DNA from: Rhizobiales bacterium Y(2018)
Lineage (GTDB): Bacteria; Pseudomonadota; Alphaproteobacteria; Rhizobiales; Aestuariivirgaceae
Reading direction: 5' to 3'
DNA length: 64,000 nucleotides
NCBI GenBank assembly: GCA_005502925.1
Contig: SCPD01000001.1
Span: 558,001-622,000 of the forward strand
Numbering within the stretch: position 1 is the stretch's first letter; every line of letters begins with the position of its first letter. Below are positions 46,773-54,868 of this stretch, one piece after another. The translations under genes and the position numbers were made by a program. Below the pieces are notes generated by a model. The model did no database searches. It worked only from the letters and a program-made list of their open reading frames with translations, and had not been told where the DNA came from.

Positions 46773-47831
46773 ATGTCTGGACTTTTCGATCCGCTGAATC
46801 TCGGCCCGCTGACCCTGCCGAACCGCATCCTGATGGCGCCTCTGACCCGCAGCCGGGCCGGGTCGGCGCGCATTCCCAATCTGCTGATGGCCCAATATTA
46901 CGCGCAGCGCGCTTCCGCCGGCCTCATTCTCAGCGAGGCGACCAGCGTGACGCCCATGGGCGTCGGTTATGCCGACACGCCGGGCATCTGGTCGAAGGAG
47001 CAGACGGACGCCTGGCGGCTCGTGACCAAGGCCGTGCATGACGCCGGCGGGCGCATCTTCCTGCAGCTCTGGCATGTCGGGCGCATCTCCGATCCCGTCT
47101 TCCTCGATGGCGCCCTTCCCGTGGCGCCGAGCGCCATCCAGCCGGCGGGAACCGTCAGCCTGGTGCGGCCGAAGCGACCCTATGTGACACCGCGCGCGCT
47201 CGATCGTCACGAAATCCCGGGCGTCATCGCTGCCTATCGCACGGGTGCCGAGAATGCCGAGAAGGCCGACTTCGACGGCGTCGAGCTTCATGGCGCCAAT
47301 GGCTATCTGCTCGACCAGTTCCTGCAGGACAAGACCAACAAGCGCGACGACGACTATGGCGGCCCGATCGAGAACCGGGCGCGGCTGATGCTCGAGGCTA
47401 CCGATGCGGCGATCTCGGTATGGGGCGCCGACCGCGTCGGCCTGCATCTTAATCTCCGGCGCAGCTCGCACGACATCGACGACACGACGCCGGAAGCGAC
47501 CTTCACCTATGTCGCGCGCGAGGTCGGGCGGCGCAAGCTTGCTTTCATCATCGCGCGCGAGTCGCTCGCCGAGCCACGCCTTGGTCCGAAAGTGAAACAG
47601 GCCTTCGGCGGCGTCTATATCGCCAACCAGGATTTTACCTATGAGGTGGCCGAGCGCGTAGTTGCGGATGGTGAAGCCGATGCGGTGGCTTTCGGGCGCC
47701 TGTTCATCGCCAATCCCGACCTTCCCGCCCGTTTCGCCGGGAAAGCGGCGCTGAACCCGCCCAATGACGCGACCTTCTATACGCCGGGCAGCGCTGGCTA
47801 CACCGACTATCCGTTTCTCGACGCGATCTAA
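46773..47831 (+). CDS. Old Yellow Enzyme family NADH:flavin oxidoreductase (NemA-like alkene reductase)
   Basis: ATG 46773 gives 352 residues and the canonical N terminus LFDPLNLGPLTLPNRILMAP followed by LTRSRAG. FMN contacts are seen at LQLWHVGRISDP, FDGVELHGANGYLLDQFLQD and DAVAFGRLFIANPDLPARF. HGAN provides the histidine/asparagine pair that binds the substrate carbonyl. The enzyme reduces activated C=C bonds or nitro esters with NAD(P)H in the cytoplasm. The longer frame to 46737 has no start site. Divergent from parE. Confidence 0.95.
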   Translation: MSGLFDPLNLGPLTLPNRILMAPLTRSRAGSARIPNLLMAQYYAQRASAGLILSEATSVTPMGVGYADTPGIWSKEQTDAWRLVTKAVHDAGGRIFLQLWHVGRISDPVFLDGALPVAPSAIQPAGTVSLVRPKRPYVTPRALDRHEIPGVIAAYRTGAENAEKADFDGVELHGANGYLLDQFLQDKTNKRDDDYGGPIENRARLMLEATDAAISVWGADRVGLHLNLRRSSHDIDDTTPEATFTYVAREVGRRKLAFIIARESLAEPRLGPKVKQAFGGVYIANQDFTYEVAERVVADGEADAVAFGRLFIANPDLPARFAGKAALNPPNDATFYTPGSAGYTDYPFLDAI

Positions 47832-47908
47832 GTCCGTCCTTTATCAGCCTGTCACATTCGCGCTCTACGGCCAGGGGAGACGATCCCAGACCCTGATGGA
47901 GCATTCGA

Positions 47909-49657
47909 ATGCGCAAGCTTCTCGCCGCGCTGGCGGCTACGACCCTCCTCACCGGCGCCGCCGCGGCGGCAACGGTCTATCCGGTCGACCGTGCGACCAT
48001 CCTCGCCGGCTCGCCCTTCGATTTCAAAGTCGAGTTCACCGGCGTCGTGAAGCCGGAGGACGTGAAAGTCATCATCAACGGCCAGCACTACAAGAATGTG
48101 CTCGGCAAGGACCTGGCCTTCGTCGAGAAGGAGGAGAAGGCCGATGCGTCGGCCGTGATCCTGCGCGACGTCGTCATCGCCGAGCCCGGCATCTACGCAG
48201 TCGAGGCTACCGCCGGCGCAGAGACGAAGAAGGTCGTCTGGGACGTTTATGACACCGCCGCCACGCCGAAAGCGAAGAACATCATCTTCCTCCTGGGCGA
48301 CGGCCTTTCCGTCGCGCACCGCACCGGCGCCCGTATCATGTCGAAGGGCGTCACCGAGGGCAAGGCCAACGGCAAGCTCAATATGGACGAGCTCGACCGC
48401 ATGGCTTTCATCGGCACGTCGTCGGTCGATGCGATCGCCGTCGACAGCGCCAATTCGATGTCGGCTTACATGACCGGCCACAAGAGTTCCGTGAACGCGC
48501 TCGGCGTCTATGCCGACCGCACGCCGGCGACCCTCGATGATCCGCGCGTCGAGACCATCGCCGAGGCGCTGCGCCGCCAGACGAAGAAATCGATCGGCGT
48601 CGTCTCCACCGCCGAGATCGAAGACGCTACCCCCGCCGCCGTCGTCTCCCATACGCGCCGGCGCGCCGACAAAGCCGACATCGTCGAGATGTTCTACGGC
48701 GTGAAGCCCGACGTCATCCTGGGCGGCGGCTCGGCCCATTTCCTGCCGCAGGCGACAGCGGGCTCAAAACGCAAGGACGACAAGGACTATATCCAGCTCT
48801 TCAAGGATGCGGGCTATGCGCTCGCCACCGACAAGACCGAGCTGGCGACCGCCGCGGCATCGAACCAGCCGAACCTGCTCGGCCTCTTCCATACCGGCAA
48901 CATGGACACGACGCTCGACCGCGAGTTCCTCAAGAAGGGCACGGTAGAGAAATTCCCCAACCAGCCGGGCCTGGTCGAAATGACCAAGACCGCGCTCGAT
49001 CGCCTCTCGAAGAATCCGGAAGGCTTCTTCCTGATGGTCGAAGGCGCCTCGATCGACAAGATGTCCCATCCGCTCGATTGGGACCGCGCCGTCATCGATA
49101 CGATCGAGTTCGACAAGGCCGTCGGTCTCGCGCGTGAATTCGCCGCCAAGAATCCCGACACGCTCATCATCGCGACCGGCGACCACACGCATGGCTTCTC
49201 GATCATCGGCACTATCGACGACGACAAGCCCGGCACCGACATGCGCGAGAAGGTCGGCACCTATGACAAGGCCGGCTTCCCCAACTACAAGGACGAGAAT
49301 GGCGACGGCTATCCGGACCGCGTCGATGTGACGAAGCGGCTGGCGATGTTCGCCAACAACTTCCCTGACTATTACGAAACCTTCCGTCCCAAGCTCGACG
49401 GCCCCTTCGTGCCGGCGGTGCAGGACGAGAACAAGCACTATATCGCCAACCAGGCCTATAAGGATGTTCCGGGCGCGGTCCTGCGCACGGGCAATCTGCC
49501 CAAGGATGGCGACACGGGCGTCCACGCCGTGGATGACATCGTGCTCCAGGCGCAAGGCCCGGGTGCTGAAGCCTTCAAGGGCTATATGGAGCAGAGCGAC
49601 GTCTATCGCGTGCTCGCCGACGTCTTCGCGCTCGGCAAGCAGCAGTTCGGCAATTGA
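47909..49657 (+). CDS. Alkaline phosphatase (PhoA-type)
   Basis: The 582-residue protein has a signal peptide ending near AAA-AT. After an extra N-terminal beta domain of about 110 residues it holds NIIFLLGDGLSVAHRTGARI (metal-site aspartate and the start of the fold) and AVDSANSMSAYMTGHKSSVN, where the serine after DSA is the phosphorylated nucleophile. It also has HPLDWDRAVIDTIEFDKAVG with metal-ligand histidine, and LIIATGDHTHGFSIIG with the GDHxH zinc site. It releases phosphate from esters in the periplasm and normally uses zinc and magnesium. The Zn-dependent class and the zinc-importer-like genes right behind it are suggestive. Confidence 0.93.
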   Translation: MRKLLAALAATTLLTGAAAAATVYPVDRATILAGSPFDFKVEFTGVVKPEDVKVIINGQHYKNVLGKDLAFVEKEEKADASAVILRDVVIAEPGIYAVEATAGAETKKVVWDVYDTAATPKAKNIIFLLGDGLSVAHRTGARIMSKGVTEGKANGKLNMDELDRMAFIGTSSVDAIAVDSANSMSAYMTGHKSSVNALGVYADRTPATLDDPRVETIAEALRRQTKKSIGVVSTAEIEDATPAAVVSHTRRRADKADIVEMFYGVKPDVILGGGSAHFLPQATAGSKRKDDKDYIQLFKDAGYALATDKTELATAAASNQPNLLGLFHTGNMDTTLDREFLKKGTVEKFPNQPGLVEMTKTALDRLSKNPEGFFLMVEGASIDKMSHPLDWDRAVIDTIEFDKAVGLAREFAAKNPDTLIIATGDHTHGFSIIGTIDDDKPGTDMREKVGTYDKAGFPNYKDENGDGYPDRVDVTKRLAMFANNFPDYYETFRPKLDGPFVPAVQDENKHYIANQAYKDVPGAVLRTGNLPKDGDTGVHAVDDIVLQAQGPGAEAFKGYMEQSDVYRVLADVFALGKQQFGN

Positions 49658-50148
49658 TGCGGGAATACCGTGACGATCGTCCCTCCCCCGCAATGGGGAG
49701 GGACAGCCTCTTTAACCGCCGTCTCGTGCTGGGGCTGGCGGCGTTCGCAAGCTTCGCACCTTTTTCGTCCGCCCGCGCCGCGACGCAGCTCACTTTCGAT
49801 GAACTCTATGAGGTGCAAAGCGTGCTCGGGCTCAAATTCACCGCGCAGGTGAAGTCGCTCTCGGGTGCAAATGTCACCATGCGCGGCTTCATGGCCCCTC
49901 CCCTCAAGGCGGAAGCCAAATTCTTCGTGCTCACCGAAATACCGATGGCGCTCTGCCCCTTCTGCTCGTCAGACGCCGACTGGCCGGACAATATCATCGT
50001 CGTCTATCTCGATGAGAAACAGACCTTCGTGCAGGCCAATGCGCCGATCGATGTCGAGGGCACGCTCGAATATGGCTCGTGGACCGATTCCGAGACCGGC
50101 TTCGTAAGCCTCTTACGCCTGCGCCACGCGCAATTCAGCCTGGCCTGA
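49657..50148 (+). CDS. Exported protein with CPFC motif (DUF3299/ZrgE-like)
   Basis: ATG 49657 shares one base with the phosphatase stop, giving 163 residues. A twin-arginine-like RRLVLGLAAFASFA signal ends near ARA-AT. The mature domain has NVTMRGFMAPPLKAEAKFFV and PMALCPFCSSDADWPDNIIV, where the CPFC pair is the likely metal or redox site. The pattern resembles the DUF3299 proteins that accompany ABC genes in zinc-regulated (Zrg) clusters. It probably works in the periplasm with the ABC transporter encoded next. An ATG at 49693 is a possible alternative start. Confidence 0.75.
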   Translation: MREYRDDRPSPAMGRDSLFNRRLVLGLAAFASFAPFSSARAATQLTFDELYEVQSVLGLKFTAQVKSLSGANVTMRGFMAPPLKAEAKFFVLTEIPMALCPFCSSDADWPDNIIVVYLDEKQTFVQANAPIDVEGTLEYGSWTDSETGFVSLLRLRHAQFSLA

Positions 50149-50153
50149 GCGCG

Positions 50154-50840
50154 ATGCTGGCGCTGACCCTCGACCAGGTGCAGGTCTCCTATCCAGGGCT
50201 CGAAACGCCCGTGCTCGATATTCGCAGCCTCACCGTCGCGGCCGAGGAATGTGTCGCCGTCACCGGCCCGTCAGGCTCGGGCAAGACGACGCTCGTCAAC
50301 ATCATCACCGGCCTGGCGTGTCCCGATCGGGGCCGCGTGCTGTGGGGCGCAGAAGATATCGCGGCCCTTGCCGAAGCCCGGCGTGACCGCTGGCGCGCCG
50401 AGACGATTGGCCTGGTAATGCAGGAGTTCCATCTCTTCGAAGGCCTGTCCGCGCTCGACAATGTGCTGCTGCCGGCACGCCTGCGCCGCGCCACCGGGCG
50501 CGACACCCTCGATCACGCCCATGCGCTGCTCGCGCGGGTGGGCATCAAACGCGCAAATCAGTCGACCGCGACCTTGTCGCGGGGCGAAATGCAGCGTGTC
50601 GCGGTGGCGCGCGCCTTGTTGCGCCGGCCGAAGGTGCTGATCGCCGATGAACCGACAGCGAGCCTCGATCCGGGCCATGGCGCCGAGGTGGCGGAGCTGC
50701 TCCTGTCGCTGGCGCGCGAAAGCGGTGCCACCTTGATCGTCGTGTCGCATGACGAACGGCTCATCAACCGCATGGACCGCAGCCTGACGCTCAGCGCCGG
50801 ACGCCTTGCCAATGCGGCCTTTGCCGGGCTCGCGGCATGA
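50154..50840 (+). CDS. ABC transporter ATP-binding protein (LolD/MacB-like)
   Basis: ATG 50154, five bases after the previous stop, gives 228 residues. Walker A is VTGPSGSGKTTLVNIITGLA, the signature is LSRGEMQRVAVARALL (a divergent LSGGQ), and Walker B is KVLIADEPTASLDP. VVSHDERLINRM holds the switch histidine. The short, single-domain ATPase and the paired FtsX-type permease place it in the MacB/LolD group rather than a classical importer. Its stop overlaps the permease start. Likely part of a Zrg-like zinc system. Confidence 0.95.
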   Translation: MLALTLDQVQVSYPGLETPVLDIRSLTVAAEECVAVTGPSGSGKTTLVNIITGLACPDRGRVLWGAEDIAALAEARRDRWRAETIGLVMQEFHLFEGLSALDNVLLPARLRRATGRDTLDHAHALLARVGIKRANQSTATLSRGEMQRVAVARALLRRPKVLIADEPTASLDPGHGAEVAELLLSLARESGATLIVVSHDERLINRMDRSLTLSAGRLANAAFAGLAA

Positions 50841-51991
50841 TCCGCTTCATCCTCGCCGATCTCAAGCGCCTATGGGCGGCTTCCCTCATCATCGTTCTTC
50901 TGGTGGCGCTCGCCGCGGCGCTCGGCGTCGGCATCACGCTGCAGGAACGCGCACTCCGCCTCGGCAGCGCCCGGGCCGCCGACAAGTTCGATCTCGTCAT
51001 CGGCGCCGCCGGCAGCGAGACGCAGCTCGTGCTTTCCTCCGTCTTCCTGCAGCCGGCGCCCTTGCCGCTGCTTGCCGGCGACGTCCTGGCGAAGCTCAAA
51101 CAGGATCCGCGCGTCGCCTTCGCGGCGCCGATCGGTTTTGGCGATTCCTTCAAGACCTATCCGGTCGTCGGCTCGACGCCCGACCTCATCAACGCCTTGA
51201 ACAACGGGGCGGCGCCCGAGGGCGGCACTCCGGCCGGCGAGCATGACGCCGTCATCGGCAGCGCCGTTGATCTGACGATCGGCCAGTCCTTCGAGCCGAT
51301 GCATGGGGCGGCGGGCGATGCCGGCCATGTCCATACCGAGTTCAGCTATCAGGTCGTGGGCCGGCTCATGCCGACCGGCACTGCCTGGGACCGCGCCATC
51401 ATCGTGCCGATCGAGGCCGTGTGGGAGATCCATGGGCTTCACGCGGAAGAAGAGCCGCCCGGCGTGCCGGCCATCCTGGTCAAGCCGAAAACGATCGCCG
51501 ACGCCTATAGACTCCGCGGCGAATATCGCGGCGATCAGACCGTGGCGGTGTTTCCCGGCGAAGTGCTGACCCGGCTTTATGCGACGCTCGGCGACGCGCG
51601 CCAGGTGATGAGCATCATCGCCCTCGCGGCGCAGGCGCTCGTCGCAGGGGCAATCGCCCTCATCACCATCGCGCATGTGGCGCAACGGCGCCGCCAGATC
51701 GGCGCGCTGCGTGCCTTCGGGGCGCCCAGGAGCGCCGTCTTCGGCATCGTGTGGATCGAGCTTCTGACATTGATGGGAACCGGCATCGCGCTCGGCTTCC
51801 TGGTGGGTTGGGTGGCGGTGCGCCTCATCTCCGACCAGTTGACCCGGCAGAACGGCGTCGTACTGCCGGTCGAGTTCCAGGGCGGCGATCTGGGGCTCGC
51901 TTTGCTGCTTCTCGTCGCGGCGGCGGTCATCGCCGCCGTCCCGGCCCTGCTCGCTTATCGCCAGCCGGCGGTCGCGGCGCTTAGATCCTGA
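50837..51991 (+). CDS. FtsX/MacB-type ABC permease with His-containing periplasmic loop
   Basis: The ATG overlaps the ATPase stop (ATGA). The 384-residue protein has an N-terminal membrane helix (RLWAASLIIVLLVALAAALG), a large periplasmic domain, and three C-terminal helices with the FtsX signature GALRAFGAPRSAVFGIVWIE. The periplasmic part contains GAAGDAGHVHTEFSYQVVGR and TGTAWDRAIIVPIEAVWEIH, a histidine-rich pattern I associate with permeases of zinc-regulated ABC clusters. It would couple ATP hydrolysis to metal or metal-protein movement. The transported species is inferred, not shown. Confidence 0.9.
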   Translation: MIRFILADLKRLWAASLIIVLLVALAAALGVGITLQERALRLGSARAADKFDLVIGAAGSETQLVLSSVFLQPAPLPLLAGDVLAKLKQDPRVAFAAPIGFGDSFKTYPVVGSTPDLINALNNGAAPEGGTPAGEHDAVIGSAVDLTIGQSFEPMHGAAGDAGHVHTEFSYQVVGRLMPTGTAWDRAIIVPIEAVWEIHGLHAEEEPPGVPAILVKPKTIADAYRLRGEYRGDQTVAVFPGEVLTRLYATLGDARQVMSIIALAAQALVAGAIALITIAHVAQRRRQIGALRAFGAPRSAVFGIVWIELLTLMGTGIALGFLVGWVAVRLISDQLTRQNGVVLPVEFQGGDLGLALLLLVAAAVIAAVPALLAYRQPAVAALRS

Positions 51992-52232
51992 CGATATTCA
52001 CGCCGATGCCGGCGAGAAGGCGCGAGGCCATGCCGCCCGACTGCGGCACGCGGGCCGGGTCGAAGGGCTCTGGCAGATTGTGGCCGAGGCTCGAAATCAT
52101 GCGCTCCGTCTCATGCGGAAGGCTCGCCTGCATCTCGGCGAAAAGCTTCTCGGTGCGGGTCGCCGCAATGCCGATGGCCACGAGGAGGCCAAGCGTGACC
52201 TGAAGATTCTTGCGGGCGAAAAGGCGAGACAT
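51981..52232 (-). CDS. Small membrane-anchored protein of unknown function
   Basis: ATG 52232, with GAGGAA about nine bases upstream, gives 83 residues; GTG 52238 is an alternative. An N-terminal hydrophobic segment LQVTLGLLVAIGIAAT is followed by a short charged helix and a Pro-rich region. The 3' end overlaps the permease gene by 11 bp in convergent orientation. No family recognised. Confidence 0.5.
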   Translation of the reverse strand: MSRLFARKNLQVTLGLLVAIGIAATRTEKLFAEMQASLPHETERMISSLGHNLPEPFDPARVPQSGGMASRLLAGIGVNIVRI

Positions 52233-52542
52233 AAGCACGATTCCTCTGAGCGAGTGGTGATTGTCGCCAGAGGATGCGCCCTCGCCCCTGTATGAAGCCT
52301 GAGAGACCCGTTTATCCGCCGTTCACCTTCAAGCCTTTGGAATCGCTTGTTTTTGAACCTTGCCCGACCGCTATTGTGCAATGCCGCAACTGCAGGACGT
52401 GGTGGGAAAGCTTCTCTCCCGTCTTGACTTTGGCCTCAGGGCGTATTTTCCTGTGAGAAAATAAAATTGCCCTGTAAGCAACTTAACAAGGGGCGGCGCG
52501 GCTTGCGGGGAACACGCAGCGCCCGATGGGAAGGAAACAAAA
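52233..52542. other. Intergenic region upstream of the small-protein/APC permease operon
   Basis: About 310 bp without a convincing gene. It must contain the operon promoter: a TTGACT-like element lies near 52428 followed by an AT-rich TATTTT, but the spacing is poor. A good ribosome-binding site (GGGAAGGA) precedes the ATG at 52543. Nothing else was identified. Confidence 0.4.
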
Positions 52543-52833
52543 ATGTCGGACCTCAATCAGAGGATTGAGGCCATGTACCGTAGCGATTGCCGCGGTGCAT
52601 GGACCCTCATAGCGCTCCTATGGATCGCCATCCTCTTCGTCCTGTTCATGACCTGGCCGCATATTCCCGACACAACCATCCGCATCGTGGTGCTGATCGG
52701 CGCTGCCGCCATCCTCATCTTCAACACCGCGGCAATCGCGGCGATGGTGAAGCACTATGCCGAGGACAAGGAGTTCATCTACGGCCTCGACATCAAACAT
52801 CTCGACGCCATGCGCAAGCAAGGCCGGCTGTGA
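52543..52833 (+). CDS. Small two-span membrane protein of the APC permease operon
   Basis: The 96-residue product has two clear membrane helices: WTLIALLWIAILFVLFMTWP and TTIRIVVLIGAAAILIFNTA. They are flanked by a short acidic N terminus and a charged C-terminal tail (MVKHYAEDKEFIYGLDIKHL). I do not recognise the family. A strong ribosome-binding site and the 11-bp gap to the next gene indicate an operon. Its conserved-looking tail suggests it binds a partner in the cytoplasm. Confidence 0.75.
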   Translation: MSDLNQRIEAMYRSDCRGAWTLIALLWIAILFVLFMTWPHIPDTTIRIVVLIGAAAILIFNTAAIAAMVKHYAEDKEFIYGLDIKHLDAMRKQGRL

Positions 52834-52844
52834 GGGAGGGAAAA

Positions 52845-53225
52845 ATGGCGAAATACACACCACCCGAACAAGACAAAGCTCTGCAATTCGTCGATGTCGG
52901 CTTCCTGCTGGTGGCGATCTTCCTCGCCTTGTGGCTGCCACTGCAACTCGGCCTCGCCGGCGCCGCCAAGGCGATCGACAAGATCGAGAACCCCACCTGG
53001 GAGCTGCTCGGCCAGAACGCCACCATGGTGTCGATCTGGGAAAAGCTCGGCTACACGCCCGCCACCGCCCACGACATCATCCAGAACCGTTTCCACTACA
53101 ATATCGACTGGCTCAGCCTCGTCATCATGGCGGCGATCCTCATCGGTTACTTCGTATTTCTCTTCCGTGCCTCCGACAAGGAATACCGTGAAGTGATCGC
53201 CGAAAAATTCGGCGACAGCAAATAG
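52845..53225 (+). CDS. Small two-span membrane protein of the APC permease operon
   Basis: GGGAGGG precedes the ATG, giving 126 residues. Two hydrophobic helices, VGFLLVAIFLALWLPLQLGL and SLVIMAAILIGYFVFLF, flank a polar loop with TWELLGQNATMVSIWEKLGY that is probably periplasmic. A short cytoplasmic tail DKEYREVIAEKFGDSK follows. No family recognised. It is the second of three consecutive tiny membrane proteins ahead of the permease. Confidence 0.75.
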   Translation: MAKYTPPEQDKALQFVDVGFLLVAIFLALWLPLQLGLAGAAKAIDKIENPTWELLGQNATMVSIWEKLGYTPATAHDIIQNRFHYNIDWLSLVIMAAILIGYFVFLFRASDKEYREVIAEKFGDSK

Positions 53226-53234
53226 GAGCGGCCC

Positions 53235-53396
53235 ATGTGGTTCACACTTTCATATATCGCCTGGGCAATCTCAGCCGCGCTCGCGCTGTGGATGCTCTAT
53301 GACTGGTTCAAGACCGACACGGCCTACAGCGAGGATCAACTGACCTCCTCGCGCGAAGGCGAAATCGAAGCCGTCAGCGAAAAGCACAAGGTTTGA
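53235..53396 (+). CDS. Very small single-span membrane protein of the APC permease operon
   Basis: This 53-residue frame lies between the two-span protein and the permease: AGGAGCGGCCC precedes the ATG. It has one membrane helix (SYIAWAISAALALWMLYDWF) and an acidic cytoplasmic tail (TDTAYSEDQLTSSREGEIEA). The stop is eight bases before the permease ATG. Tight spacing and a good ribosome-binding site make it a real gene despite its size; it may be an accessory subunit of the transporter. Confidence 0.7.
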   Translation: MWFTLSYIAWAISAALALWMLYDWFKTDTAYSEDQLTSSREGEIEAVSEKHKV

Positions 53397-53404
53397 GGGA
53401 CGCC

Positions 53405-54811
53405 ATGTCACAAGCAGCTCAAGCCACTGGTCAAGTGCCGGCCGCCGGACAGCGCATCTCGCTTCTGCGCGTGCTCGGCCCCGCCCACGTGTGGGCGCTC
53501 GGCGTCGGCATTGTCCTCGTCGGTGAGTTCACCGGCTGGAACTTCTCCGCCGACAAGGGCGGCGCGCTTGCCGCCCTCATCACCTGCTGGTTCGTCGGCA
53601 TTCTGTACACGTCCGTCGCCATGATCGATTCGGAAGTGACCTCGACGGTCGCGGCCGCCGGCGGCCAATATGCGCAGGCCAAGCACATTGTCGGCCCTCT
53701 CATGGCCTTCAATGTGGCCCTCTATCTCGTCTTCGCCTACACGATGCTGGAAGTCTCGGATTCCATCCTGGTCGGTGACCTCATGGTCACGGTGGCCGCG
53801 ACCGATGGCCTCACACGACATGCCTTCGTCGTGCTCACCATCGTCGTTCTCGCCTGGCTCAACTATCGCGGCGTCTTGATGACGCTCAATGTCAATTTCA
53901 TCATCACGGCGCTCGCTTATCTTTCGATCATCATCCTGTTCTTCTCGGTGCAGCCCTGGAGCCAGGGCGTGGTGCTCAAGCTCAATGAGCTGGTGACGCC
54001 GCAGAATGCACTTCCCTATGGCTGGATCGGCGTCATTGCCGCTTTCCAATTCGCCATCTGGTACTATCTCGGCATCGAGGGCACGACGCAGGCGGCCGAG
54101 GAAGTACGCTCGCCGTCCCGTTCACTGCCCTACGGCACGATGGCCGGCATGATCACGCTGCTCATCGCCGCCGCGCTTACCTGGTATGTGTGTGCCAGCC
54201 TGCTGCCCTGGGAGTATCTGGGCTTCACCTTCTTCCCGCTCTTCGACGCGGCGCGCGTCACGGGCAGCCCGACGCTCGAATTCATTCTCTTCTGGGGTAC
54301 GGTGCTGTCGGCGGTCGCCTCGGCCAATGGCTGCATCAACGACGCGGCGCGGGCCTGGTTCTCGCTCGGGCGCGATCGCTATCTGCCGACCTGGTTCGCG
54401 GCGGTGCATCCCACCTACCGCACGCCTTATCGGGCGATCCTGTTCCTGCTGCCGATCGCTTTGGCCTTCGCCTTCATTGCCGATCTCAACCAGGCGATCA
54501 CCTTCTCGATCCTGTCGGGCGTTCTGCAATACACCTTCATGAGCATCAATATCGTGATGTTCCGCAATAAGTGGCCGCTGGGTTCGATCCGGCGCGGATA
54601 CACCCATCCGTTCCATCCGATCCCGGCGATCTGTTTGTTCCTCCTCTGCGCCATTACCTTTTTCGCGATCTTCCTCGGCTTTGGCTCACAGCTGATCGCG
54701 ATGGTGATCTTCTACGTCGTCGTGTCGATCTGGTTCCACTTCTACCGATACCGCTTTGTGCGGCGCGGTGACCAGTTCACGATGCCCTGGCCCAAGCCGA
54801 AAGGTTATTGA
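53405..54811 (+). CDS. APC-superfamily amino acid permease (ethanolamine-permease-like)
   Basis: ATG 53405 after GAGGGACGCC gives 468 residues with about 12 membrane spans. HVWALGVGIVLVGEFTGWNF, followed by SADKGG, matches the substrate-site helix of ethanolamine permeases, and FAIWYYLGIEGTTQAAEEVR is the sixth-helix region of APC carriers. SLGRDRYLPTWFAAVHPTYR, followed by TPYRAIL, is the conserved loop of the family. It likely imports an amine or amino acid with protons or sodium. Three tiny membrane proteins precede it in the same transcript, which is unusual for this family. Confidence 0.92.
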   Translation: MSQAAQATGQVPAAGQRISLLRVLGPAHVWALGVGIVLVGEFTGWNFSADKGGALAALITCWFVGILYTSVAMIDSEVTSTVAAAGGQYAQAKHIVGPLMAFNVALYLVFAYTMLEVSDSILVGDLMVTVAATDGLTRHAFVVLTIVVLAWLNYRGVLMTLNVNFIITALAYLSIIILFFSVQPWSQGVVLKLNELVTPQNALPYGWIGVIAAFQFAIWYYLGIEGTTQAAEEVRSPSRSLPYGTMAGMITLLIAAALTWYVCASLLPWEYLGFTFFPLFDAARVTGSPTLEFILFWGTVLSAVASANGCINDAARAWFSLGRDRYLPTWFAAVHPTYRTPYRAILFLLPIALAFAFIADLNQAITFSILSGVLQYTFMSINIVMFRNKWPLGSIRRGYTHPFHPIPAICLFLLCAITFFAIFLGFGSQLIAMVIFYVVVSIWFHFYRYRFVRRGDQFTMPWPKPKGY

Positions 54812-54833
54812 GCGAGGTGATGCAATCACTCTC

Positions 54834-54860
54834 TATGGCCCGCCGCTCCGGCGGGCCATA
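54834..54860. terminator. Strong hairpin after the permease gene, directly upstream of the next start
   Basis: TATGGCCCGCC pairs perfectly with GGCGGGCCATA around GCTCC (11-bp stem). It is followed by ATCATTCC rather than a strong T-run, so termination is uncertain. The next ATG is only eight bases away, so the stem may instead limit translation or mark an mRNA 5' end. Confidence 0.6.
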
Positions 54861-54868
54861 ATCATTCC

